From Candidatus Uhrbacteria bacterium (GTDB lineage: Bacteria; Patescibacteriota; Patescibacteriia; SG8-24), in NCBI GenBank assembly GCA_016929435.1, contig JAFGIV010000009.1:1-35746 (forward strand): a stretch of DNA of 35,746 nucleotides, in the 5' to 3' direction. This document shows, in pieces, positions 17,179 to 25,193 of this stretch (positions are counted from its first letter, which is position 1; each line of letters starts with the position of its first letter). The notes beneath the pieces were generated by a model that saw only the letters and a list, made by a program, of their open reading frames with translations, was not told the DNA's origin and did not search any database. A program made the position numbers and the translations under genes.

Positions 17179-18725
17179 TGCCACTTGTCAAAAAAATCCT
17201 GTTCAACAAGTATCTCCTCGTGGCATTTTTTGTCATCGCCTATTTTGGGGTTCGTTTGTCGTTTTTCAATTCCGGTTGGGATGGTACCGATGCCAACGGT
17301 ATTGATACCGATATTTTTCTTAATCATCCGCAAAAGCCCAACTACCTGCTCATTAGCAGTATTGGCGGGCGGGTTACGTATGCCCCAGCCTACGGTCACC
17401 CGGCACCAATGTATGAAGCGTTTGGCTATATGGGTGATGTTTTTCAGATTTTTTATGATTTTAAAAATTTAGACGGTAGTACCTTAATCTTTTGTCTAAA
17501 GACAATTGTTGCATCAGCCCAGTTGTTGGTATTTTTGCTCTTGATTTTTTCGATTTTTTCGGGAAAAAGAATCCTATCATCGAAAAACGATCTCGTTTTG
17601 TTGGGTTTGATTTTTCTTTTTTCCGTTACCCCCATAGCCATTAATAATAGCAATGAATTCCAGTTGGATAGTCTGTTTGGAGTTTTGGCGTTCGGTCTCC
17701 TCGGTTTATCTATTGGTCTCGGTGTGTTTCGGGTCACAACATACAAATTGTTTTTGTTTTTTGTTTTTATTGCATGTTTTTTTGTTGGTATTGGAAAAAA
17801 CGAGTGGACTTTGGCCATGGGTTTGGCTTTGGGCGCCGGATTGTTGTGGGTGATTGTCAGGAAACGGCTATTTGGGGTTGTCGGCAATTCTCGGGACGAT
17901 TATTGGCTGTTGGTGAGCATATTCGTCGGGTTGGCGTTTGGTAATTTGGCGAGCTACGTTTTTGAGCCCTCCCTGTATCTTTCCGGTTGGAAATTGTTAT
18001 CCAGTATGGCTCAGAAGCAGACATTGTTTGGATCTGCAGGATTAATGCAGTTGAAAACGGTTACTCGCGAACGATTTGTCTACATATTTCCTTTATTGGT
18101 GACGATTCTGTTTATCGGTATTCATTTCCTTAAACGTCCCCGTTCCTTTGCGTTCCCTTTGCTATTTGGATACTTAGTTTCCTTAGCGTTGTTTTTTTCC
18201 TTCTTTTTCTCTACTTGGGGAAGTTATCCGCGATATTTTGCCCCCTCATTTATAGTTTTATTGACAGTTGGGGCTATTGTTTTTCGAAAATATCAGGGTG
18301 ATATCACCATTCATTTTTGGCCAATATTGTTGATTGTGTTGTTTTTCTGGTCTTGTTATTTTATGAACCGTCACAATTTACGTCTGGGATTACCGATGGT
18401 TCTGCTACTGATTCTCGCTACAATGTTTTATCTTAAATACCGAGGATCGATAGTTATTGATGCATCAACGATTCAGGCCATCGTCGTTTTGTTTTTGGTT
18501 TATCAGGCCGGAAGGTATATTTTGAGTGATCAAATTGCGTCCCAGCACGTTTATGGAACTCGGAATACGAGTATACAGTTTATGGATAAGGATTGTGTTC
18601 ACGTCATACCTCTTGAAGACGCTTATCAAAAAACAATTGATTTCGTTCATGCGGGGATGGGATATGATTCAGCTGAAAAAATTGCTGCCGAACATGGAAT
18701 GAAATTGTGTCCGAAAACAGAATAA
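17178..18725 (+). CDS. Polytopic membrane protein, probable GT-C-fold glycosyltransferase
   Basis: About ten or more hydrophobic segments; acidic loop after TM1 (NSGWDGTDANGIDTDIF); lies beside DPM1-like GT2 and SMR genes. Confidence 0.55.
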   Translation: MPLVKKILFNKYLLVAFFVIAYFGVRLSFFNSGWDGTDANGIDTDIFLNHPQKPNYLLISSIGGRVTYAPAYGHPAPMYEAFGYMGDVFQIFYDFKNLDGSTLIFCLKTIVASAQLLVFLLLIFSIFSGKRILSSKNDLVLLGLIFLFSVTPIAINNSNEFQLDSLFGVLAFGLLGLSIGLGVFRVTTYKLFLFFVFIACFFVGIGKNEWTLAMGLALGAGLLWVIVRKRLFGVVGNSRDDYWLLVSIFVGLAFGNLASYVFEPSLYLSGWKLLSSMAQKQTLFGSAGLMQLKTVTRERFVYIFPLLVTILFIGIHFLKRPRSFAFPLLFGYLVSLALFFSFFFSTWGSYPRYFAPSFIVLLTVGAIVFRKYQGDITIHFWPILLIVLFFWSCYFMNRHNLRLGLPMVLLLILATMFYLKYRGSIVIDASTIQAIVVLFLVYQAGRYILSDQIASQHVYGTRNTSIQFMDKDCVHVIPLEDAYQKTIDFVHAGMGYDSAEKIAAEHGMKLCPKTE

Positions 18726-18729
18726 CTAT

Positions 18730-19629
18730 ATGCTGACGGTCGTCAGGCTAAAGGGCGGTCTCGGAAACCAGCTTTTCCAGTATGCCGCGGGAAGGGCGAT
18801 CGCCGTTCGTAACGGTTCTGGTTTGAAGTTGGACATCACCGGTTATGGCGACCAAGCCGGATTGGCCACCCCACGGACATTCGCCCTGGCTCCTTTCGTG
18901 ATCCAGGCGGGGTTTGCCAATAGGGATGAGATTGGCGGGTTTATCGGTAAGGTGTCCGGTTGGAAAGGCCTGGTTGGGCGGTTGTGGCGGAAGTTACGGC
19001 GGAAGGATACCGGAGTTCTCGAAAAAGTCGTCAGCGAGTCCGGTTTCGGTTTTGACCCGGAGATATTGGGAAAAAGAGGGGATTTATACTTGGATGGCTT
19101 TTGGCAATCCGAAAAATACTTCTCCGACATCGCCGAAACCATCCGCCGGGAATTCACCCTCAAGAAGGAGGGGGAGTTGCTGAACACGGAAATCGCCCGA
19201 AGAATAGGGGGGAAATCCGGGTCCGTGTCGCTTCATGTCAGAAGAGGGGACTATGTCACCGACCCAAACACCAATGCCTATCACGGCACCTGTTCGCCGG
19301 AATATTACGGCGAGGCGATCGGATTGATTGCGGAAAAGGTTTCCAATCCGCATTTTTTCGTCTTTTCGGACGACATCGAGTGGGTGAAGGCGAACATTGG
19401 GATCGATTATCCGGTAACCTACGTTTCCGGCGAGGGTAGGCCGGATTACGAGGAACTTCGCCTGATGTCCTATTGCCGACACAACATAATCGCCAACAGC
19501 AGCTTTTCCTGGTGGGGGGCGTGGCTCAACCCTAATCCGGACAAGATCGTCATTGCCCCGAAGAGGTGGTTCAGCGGCGCAAGCCAGGATACCGGCGATC
19601 TGATACCCGAGTCATGGATAAGAATATAG
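18730..19629 (+). CDS. GT11 alpha-1,2-fucosyltransferase-like protein
   Basis: VRLKGGLGNQLFQYAAGRA, SLHVRRGDYV, NIIANSSFSWWGAWLNPNPDKIVIAPKRWF. Confidence 0.92.
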   Translation: MLTVVRLKGGLGNQLFQYAAGRAIAVRNGSGLKLDITGYGDQAGLATPRTFALAPFVIQAGFANRDEIGGFIGKVSGWKGLVGRLWRKLRRKDTGVLEKVVSESGFGFDPEILGKRGDLYLDGFWQSEKYFSDIAETIRREFTLKKEGELLNTEIARRIGGKSGSVSLHVRRGDYVTDPNTNAYHGTCSPEYYGEAIGLIAEKVSNPHFFVFSDDIEWVKANIGIDYPVTYVSGEGRPDYEELRLMSYCRHNIIANSSFSWWGAWLNPNPDKIVIAPKRWFSGASQDTGDLIPESWIRI

Positions 19630-20423
19630 GGCAACCCAAACCCGGAACTCCCCTCGTCTCCGTCCTTCTTCCCGTCCTCAACGGGGCGGATTCGGTGCGG
19701 GCGGCCGTCCGGAGCGTTCTGACTCAGGACTGCGGCGACCTTGAGCTGATCGTCATCGACGACGGCTCGACCGACCGGACAGCGGCAATCGTTTCCGAAT
19801 TGGCCCGGACGGATCGGCGGATGGTCCTGCTGAGGAACGAATCCAACCTCGGGATCCAGAAGTCCCTGAATCGGGGGTTGGCAAGGGCCTGCGGAAAATA
19901 TGTCGCACGGTTGGATGTTGACGATGTCTGGATCGGGGAAGACAAGCTTGGGCGGCAGGTCGAATTTTTGGAGGGGAATCTGGAACACGTGCTGGTCGGC
20001 ACGGCGGCCCTGTTCGTCGGCGGCCGACAGGGGCGGGAATATCCGGTGACCATGCCGCAGGCCGATGCGGCCATCCGGCGGCGGCTTTTGGGGAAGAACT
20101 GCTTCCTGCACGGCAGCATACTGGCCCGCCGGGAGGCGATCGGAAAGGTCGGGGGATACGACGAGTCGCCGGAATGCCGGCATGTGGAGGACTATGACCT
20201 CTGGCTTCGCCTGGGGCGGGTGGGGAAGGTGGCCAATCTGGGATTCGTCGGCCTTCGCTACGCCCTGTCGCCAACGGGATTGAGCGCCAAGAATCTGCAG
20301 GAACAATGCCGGAAACATCTCTACCTGACACGGAAATACCGGACCGATTATCCGGGTTATTTCCGGGCCATGGTTCGGAATCGGTTGAGGTTGATTTCAG
20401 CCCCATTCCGCTGTCGGTGGTAA
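19614..20423 (+). CDS. Glycosyltransferase family 2
   Basis: LVSVLLPVLNGADSVRAAVRSVLTQDCGDLELIVIDDGSTDRT...ARLDVDDVW; ATG 19614 overlaps the end of GT11. Confidence 0.9.
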   Translation: MDKNIGQPKPGTPLVSVLLPVLNGADSVRAAVRSVLTQDCGDLELIVIDDGSTDRTAAIVSELARTDRRMVLLRNESNLGIQKSLNRGLARACGKYVARLDVDDVWIGEDKLGRQVEFLEGNLEHVLVGTAALFVGGRQGREYPVTMPQADAAIRRRLLGKNCFLHGSILARREAIGKVGGYDESPECRHVEDYDLWLRLGRVGKVANLGFVGLRYALSPTGLSAKNLQEQCRKHLYLTRKYRTDYPGYFRAMVRNRLRLISAPFRCRW

Positions 20424-20428
20424 TTCAG

Positions 20429-20486
20429 GGAAGACATTTCTTATATTTCTCTTGTGCCGAACCGGATGCGCCGGTCCGGCCCCCTT
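20429..20486 (-). repeat. Dispersed ~60-nt element, copy 2 (inverted)
   Basis: Reverse complement AAGGGGGCCGGACCGGCGCATCCGGTTCGG...GAAATATAAGAAATGTCTTCC. Confidence 0.7.
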
Positions 20487-20581
20487 GAGGGGGCCGAAGG
20501 CGGGTCGGTTTGCCGGTGCGGGGCAATGGGGGTCGCCAACGGCCGACCGGAACGGCGACTTAAAAATAACGCCTTCCACAT

Positions 20582-20646
20582 AAGTCCCCCAGTATTGGGG
20601 GATTTAGGGGGGGGCTTAGGGAAGGGGGGATTTAGGGGGTTTGGGG
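20582..20646. repeat. CCCCTAAATCCCCC-type repeat, two units (S3)
   Basis: AAGTCCCCCAGTATTGGGGGATTTAGGGGGG, then GGGGGGATTTAGGGGGTTTGGGG. Confidence 0.8.
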
Positions 20647-20752
20647 AGATATCCACAGTTCAATGCCTGAAAACCGGACGGTTTTTTCTTGCCGTGAATT
20701 ATCGGTTTAGAAAAACATCTTAAATAAGCCATAAAATAAGGATAAGTGAAAT

Positions 20753-20781
20753 TTGCGCAGTTCAATTCGGTCTGTTATCTT
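20753..20781 (+). promoter_or_regulatory. Possible promoter for the coiled-coil gene
   Basis: TTGCGC-N17-TATCTT with TGT extended -10. Confidence 0.4.
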
Positions 20782-20822
20782 GGTCGCATGGACATCGTTT
20801 GAGGTGTCCGTAACACCAAATT

Positions 20823-21329
20823 ATGAGCGAAGAATCATCGATTAAGTTGGTTATCGAGATGTTGAAAGATCTGGGTTTGCGGTTCGACGGCCTGAACTCG
20901 AAGTTCGACGGCCTAAGCTTGCGGGTGGACGATTTGAGCTCCCAGGTGAAAGATTTGAGCTCCCAGGTGAAAGATTTGAGCTCCCAGGTGAAAGATTTGA
21001 GCTCCCGGGTGGACAATTTGGAATTACGGCTGGAGGATCTTGACATCAAGGTGACAGAGGGGTTCAGGGAAGTGGAAGGCAGGCTTGACCGTCTGGAGAT
21101 TACGGTCGATGGGCATACGGCGGCTTTTGGGGAGATGTCGGGTCGAATGGATCGCATGGAGGCCACAGGCGAGCGCCATACTGCCGCCATTAACGGTTTG
21201 ACGAGAGAAATGGAAAAGATGACCGCTCTCCTGAACCTGGATCACCAGGCCGTTGTTGATCACGAGGTGCGGATTGTCCGCAATGCCCAGGATATCCAGC
21301 GGCTGCAGACCGCGGCGATCAGCCGATAA
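20823..21329 (+). CDS. Coiled-coil protein with 7-aa tandem repeats
   Basis: DDLSSQVKDLSSQVKDLSSQVKDLSSRVDNLELRLEDL; flanked by promoter-like sequence and terminator. Confidence 0.75.
   Translation: MSEESSIKLVIEMLKDLGLRFDGLNSKFDGLSLRVDDLSSQVKDLSSQVKDLSSQVKDLSSRVDNLELRLEDLDIKVTEGFREVEGRLDRLEITVDGHTAAFGEMSGRMDRMEATGERHTAAINGLTREMEKMTALLNLDHQAVVDHEVRIVRNAQDIQRLQTAAISR
20931..21014 (+). repeat. 21-bp in-frame tandem repeat, four units (first three identical)
   Basis: GATTTGAGCTCCCAGGTGAAA x3 then GATTTGAGCTCCCGGGTGGAC. Confidence 0.95.
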
Positions 21330-21331
21330 AA

Positions 21332-21361
21332 AAATCCCCAGACCAGTCGGTCCGGGGATTT
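21332..21361. terminator. Terminator between convergent genes
   Basis: AAATCCCCAGACC-AGTC-GGTCCGGGGATTT. Confidence 0.75.
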
Positions 21362-21366
21362 GGGGG

Positions 21367-22516
21367 CTATTTCGAGATCAGCTCATGGACGGTCTCGGCT
21401 ATGGCCGAGACGTCGTCGATTGTGATCTCGATATCGGGGACTATCCCGATGTCGTTCAGGTCTGTCCCCATAGGCGTCAGCCAGCGGGACGTGGTCAGTT
21501 TGACCTGTCCCGCAGCGCCCAAGTCGAAGGACGTCTGCTTGCTGGCTTTCCCGTAACTCGTTTCCCCTACGATCACGGCCAGGCCGTAATCCCGTAATGC
21601 CCCAGCCAGCATTTCCGAGGCCGAAGCGGAATTTCGGTCAACCAGGATCACCGTTTTTATTCCGGCCAACTTGCCGGATATTTTTCTGTTCCCGATCGTC
21701 ATGATGGGACAGGGACCCTTTCCCCGCCTCAACTCAATGGCCAATTTTTGGCTTTCTTTGATCCAGGCCCCGGCTGTCACCTGGGCCATCCTGACTAGGC
21801 CCCCGAGGTTGCCCCGGAGGTCCAGGATCACGGCCCTTGCCCGTTTTTTTTTCAATCCGGTCAACGGCCTCCTCCATCCCTGACTCGGCTTGTCCGTAAA
21901 AATCCCGAATCTTGAGGAAGGCGATGTCGTCGTAGAAATCGACGGTGACGTTTGTTTTTTCGATATTTTTCCTGACGATATCCATCACTATGGTTTCTTC
22001 GTTTCGGACAACCGCCAGTCTGACGGCGGTGTCGGCGTCACCGCGCAGGAGGTCGGTGATTTCCGCAGATGTCAATCCGGCGGTTTTTTGGCCGTCGATT
22101 TCGCTGATCGAGTCGCCGACCTTAATTTCGGATGCTGCGGCCGGGCTTTCCTCCATAACGGACGTTATCGTCGGCGGTTCGGAATCCGCCTTTTCGAAAC
22201 CGATCCCAATGCCCGTGATCGTCCCCTCCAACTGCTCGTTTCTTTCCCCCATGTCCTCCGGAGGGAAATACGTCGAGTGCCTGTCAACGGACTGCAGCAA
22301 CCCGTTGATCGAGCCGATGATCATTTCTCGGCGATCGGGAATCCTGTAGGCCTCCCTTTTGATCAACCCCCACACGTAATCGTATGCGGCGAAATCGTCG
22401 GTCGTCCGGGGGCTGACCCCATTCGCCAGAATTCGGATCCCAATACCGGAAATCATTCCGGATGCGAAAATCACGACTGCCAAGGCGATTGCCGTGGCCT
22501 TTCCCGTTTTTACCAT
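21367..22516 (-). pseudogene. S41 C-terminal processing peptidase (signal/TM + PDZ + protease), frameshifted at an A9 run
   Basis: ORF 21734-22516 carries N-terminus and PDZ; ORF 21367-21864 carries RAVILDLRGNLGG...DRNSASASEMLAGAL...GETSYGKASKQ. Reading frames join cleanly if one A is removed from 21844-21852. Confidence 0.75.
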
Positions 22517-22561
22517 CCGTCACCTCTCTTTTTTTTATGGTCCTTGATTCCGTTTAGCTAA

Positions 22562-22590
22562 AATAGACCACAGAACGGGGATTTTGTCAA
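22562..22590 (-). promoter_or_regulatory. Promoter for the S41 gene
   Basis: Minus strand TTGACA-N17-TCTATT (or N19-TATTTT). Confidence 0.5.
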
Positions 22591-22609
22591 TTTGCCCATA
22601 TTGGGCAAA
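22591..22609. promoter_or_regulatory. Operator-like palindrome
   Basis: TTTGCCCA-TAT-TGGGCAAA, abutting the minus-strand -35. Confidence 0.5.
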
Positions 22610-22658
22610 GTGTTCTATCCTGAAAATAGGGTCTTTAGAAAACAAAAAAGGGGTGATC

Positions 22659-23015
22659 ATGCCAAGGATAATTTTCATGAACGACGCTGAAATCAGCGTT
22701 TTTGTCAGGTTGGAGTTTCCCAGACGGGTGGGGCAGCCGGCCACGATACTGGTCTATGACCAGTTGCCTGACCAGGACGACGGATTCCGTCCGGTGTTAC
22801 CCAAAAAATCGGTCGTTTGGGAACTGGGGCCGGAGGATGCGGAAATGATTTCCGGACCGTCAGGAGGGCCGCGCGTAAGGATCCTTTCCGGCTTGTTGGC
22901 AAGGAGAAAGGGGCATTTCATTGTCAGCAATTCGCCGATCCGAATCCCCTTCGGTGGGGTGGGGCATGTCGTTCTCGGCGGTGCCGGCGGTCCTTACTAC
23001 CTGGATTCGGGGTAG
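22659..23015 (+). CDS. Uncharacterised small protein
   Basis: ATG 22659 preceded by AAAAAAGGGGTGATC; followed by a good terminator; no family recognised. Confidence 0.55.
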   Translation: MPRIIFMNDAEISVFVRLEFPRRVGQPATILVYDQLPDQDDGFRPVLPKKSVVWELGPEDAEMISGPSGGPRVRILSGLLARRKGHFIVSNSPIRIPFGGVGHVVLGGAGGPYYLDSG

Positions 23016-23036
23016 GTTCCGTCCGGTTTCTCTTTC

Positions 23037-23067
23037 GGCCGCATCACACGGATGCGGCCTTTTTTTT
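23037..23067. terminator. Rho-independent terminator
   Basis: GGCCGCATC-ACACG-GATGCGGCC then TTTTTTTT. Confidence 0.9.
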
Positions 23068-23070
23068 GCC

Positions 23071-24477
23071 CTACCCCTTCCTTTCCAGGAGGGCCACGGT
23101 CTCCACGTGCGGGGTGTGGGGAAACATGTCCAGGGCCCTGATTTTGGTGCAGGCGTAGCCCTTGGACAGCTCCGGCCATTCCCGGGCCAGGGACTCGTGG
23201 TTGCAGGAGACGTAGGCGATCCGTTCCGGACTCTTTTCCAGCAGGGTTCGGATGACTTTCGGGTGTAGGCCGGCCCGCGGAGGGTCAACAATGACCGTGT
23301 CCGGCCGTTCGTTTTCCCAAACCAGGCTTTCGGCGGCGGCAGCGGTGAATGCGGCGTTCTTCAGGCCGTTGCGTTCGGCGTTGCCGGCGGCGACCGCAAC
23401 GGCCTGCTCGTCGATTTCCACGCCAACCACCCGCTCTACCATGTCGGCCAGCTGTATGCCGAAGAATCCGACGCCGCAATACAGGTCAAGCAGGGTGCTT
23501 ACCGGCCGGTCGGAAAGGAATTCCCGGACCGTATCGGCCAGGCGTCCGGCCATCAGGGTATTGGTCTGGAAGAACGAGTTGACCGGAATGGCGTAGCGCC
23601 TGCCGTTCACCTCTTCCGTGAGTTCCGGCAGGCCGGACAGCAGGCGCAGCTTTGCGGCATGGGAGAGGTCCGTGAGGGTATCGTTGACGCCGTGACAGAG
23701 GGTGGTGGCCAGCGGCCGGAGCCGTTCGATTAGGCCGGCCTCGTCCGGCAGTTCCGGCTTGGCGGTGAGGACCATCACCAGCCGTTCCCCCGTGTTTTTT
23801 CCCTCCCTGATGACGACATAGCGCAGGCTGCCGCGCTGGAACCGGCTGTCCCACGGCTCAATGCCGCCCTTTCGCATCCAGTCCCGGACCTGTTCCAGGA
23901 CTTCCGATGCCTCGGGGGAAAGCAGCCGACAGTCCGTGATTTCTATGTATCGGTTCCAGTGTCCGGGGGCCTTCAGCCCGATTTCCCCCCTCCAGCTGAC
24001 CGCGAAATCCATCCGGTTCCGGTAACGGAACTGATCCGGGCAGGGGAGCATGTCAATGCCCGTGTTGCCCCTGCCGTTGATGAGGGGACCCTGCCCGTGG
24101 GGGATGCCGTCTTTGGGCATGGGGTTTCCGTCCGCACCAGGAAGGCGTGGGGGGATGATTCCGACCGGATCCAGGGATTCAGTCAGCATCTTTTCCTTCA
24201 TTTCCAGCTGGAATCCGTAATCGACCATCTGCCACTTGCAGCCGCCGCACTGTCCGGCATGGGGACAGGGCGGGGTCAGGCGGTGGGGCGACGTTTCCAG
24301 CATCTTCTCCGTGACCATCCGGTATGTCCCCTGGCGTCGGCCGGCCAGGCGGGCCAGTATCCGCTCCCCGGGGAAAACGAAATAGGCGCAGGCCCGGTTC
24401 CGTCCGATTCGGCCGCAGCCGCGCCCCTTGTGGTCAACCTCAATGATGTCCAATTCCGCGGTTTCGTCGTATTTCAT
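23071..24477 (-). CDS. rlmD: 23S rRNA (uracil-C5)-methyltransferase, RlmD/RumA (TrmA) family
   Basis: TRAM-like N-terminus; CPHAGQCGGCKWQ Fe-S cysteines; LLDLYCGVGFFGIQLA; VDPPRAGLHPKVI; IAYVSCNHESLARE. Confidence 0.88.
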   Translation of the reverse strand: MKYDETAELDIIEVDHKGRGCGRIGRNRACAYFVFPGERILARLAGRRQGTYRMVTEKMLETSPHRLTPPCPHAGQCGGCKWQMVDYGFQLEMKEKMLTESLDPVGIIPPRLPGADGNPMPKDGIPHGQGPLINGRGNTGIDMLPCPDQFRYRNRMDFAVSWRGEIGLKAPGHWNRYIEITDCRLLSPEASEVLEQVRDWMRKGGIEPWDSRFQRGSLRYVVIREGKNTGERLVMVLTAKPELPDEAGLIERLRPLATTLCHGVNDTLTDLSHAAKLRLLSGLPELTEEVNGRRYAIPVNSFFQTNTLMAGRLADTVREFLSDRPVSTLLDLYCGVGFFGIQLADMVERVVGVEIDEQAVAVAAGNAERNGLKNAAFTAAAAESLVWENERPDTVIVDPPRAGLHPKVIRTLLEKSPERIAYVSCNHESLAREWPELSKGYACTKIRALDMFPHTPHVETVALLERKG

Positions 24478-24565
24478 GTCTTTGGCGGTTAGTGGCTTGA
24501 AATATAGGGGTTTTGGGCGGGGAAGTCTAGGGGGTCCGGTCCAAGCTCGGTCTGGTTTGCCGCGG

Positions 24566-24593
24566 TTAAGGCGGGGGACAGTCCCGGGCTTAA
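24566..24593. repeat. GGGGACAGTCCC palindrome R1
   Basis: TTAAGGCGGGGGACAGTCCCGGGCTTAA. Confidence 0.85.
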
Positions 24594-24637
24594 GTTTTTC
24601 AGAGGTTTAGGCTTGACGGTTCAGATTAAGCTCGGCG

Positions 24638-24666
24638 TTAAGGCAGGGGACTGTCCCCTGCCTTAA
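24638..24666. repeat. GGGGACTGTCCCC palindrome R2 (perfect)
   Basis: TTAAGGCAGGGGAC-T-GTCCCCTGCCTTAA. Confidence 0.9.
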
Positions 24667-24695
24667 AAACAAAAAATAAGCTAAGATTTACCCGT

Positions 24696-25193
24696 ATGGA
24701 ACCGACGGGATTGCCCGAAATCGTCCTGGTCCTGGACAACATCCGCAGCCTATACAATGTCGGTTCGATGTTCCGGACCGCCGACGGTTTTGGCGTAAAG
24801 AAAATTTACCTTTGCGGCTATACCGGCACGCCGGAACAGGGGGGATTGCGGAAGGTTGCCTTGGGGGCCGAGGATTCCGTGGCTTGGGAGAAGTGCCCCC
24901 AGGCCTGGCGGGTGGTGGAGCGCCTGAAGACGAAGGGGTATCGGGTGATCGGTCTGGAGTGTGGGGTGGGGGCCGTGCCCCTGACCGAATTCAGGCCAAG
25001 GTTCCCACTGGCCCTGGTGGTCGGCAACGAGGTGACCGGCCTGTCGCCGGCACTGATGAAACGGCTTGATGGGTTGGTGGAGATTCCGATGTTCGGGAAA
25101 AAGGAGTCGTTCAACGTTTCCGTGGCCTGCGGGATCGGTCTGTACGCCTTAAGGCGGGGGACAGTCCCCAGCTTAAGTTTTGAAAGCCGTTAA
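24696..25193 (+). CDS. TrmH/SpoU-family RNA 2'-O-methyltransferase
   Basis: LVLDNIRSLYNVGSMFRTADGFG; LALVVGNEVTGLS; VEIPMFGKKESFNVSVACGIGLY. Last ~14 codons lie in or beside repeat R3. Confidence 0.92.
   Translation: MEPTGLPEIVLVLDNIRSLYNVGSMFRTADGFGVKKIYLCGYTGTPEQGGLRKVALGAEDSVAWEKCPQAWRVVERLKTKGYRVIGLECGVGAVPLTEFRPRFPLALVVGNEVTGLSPALMKRLDGLVEIPMFGKKESFNVSVACGIGLYALRRGTVPSLSFESR
25149..25176. repeat. GGGGACAGTCCCC palindrome R3
   Basis: TTAAGGCGGGGGACAGTCCCCAGCTTAA, identical to 32313-32340. Confidence 0.9.

Noticed and set aside
20931-21014. CRISPR-like direct repeats
   Set aside because: Contiguous 21-bp units without spacers, in frame in a coiled-coil gene; no cas genes.
24428-24610. 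60-aa ORF containing RLRRGTVPGLSF
   Set aside because: Spurious translation through palindrome R1; useful only as evidence that RGTVP peptides are repeat-derived.
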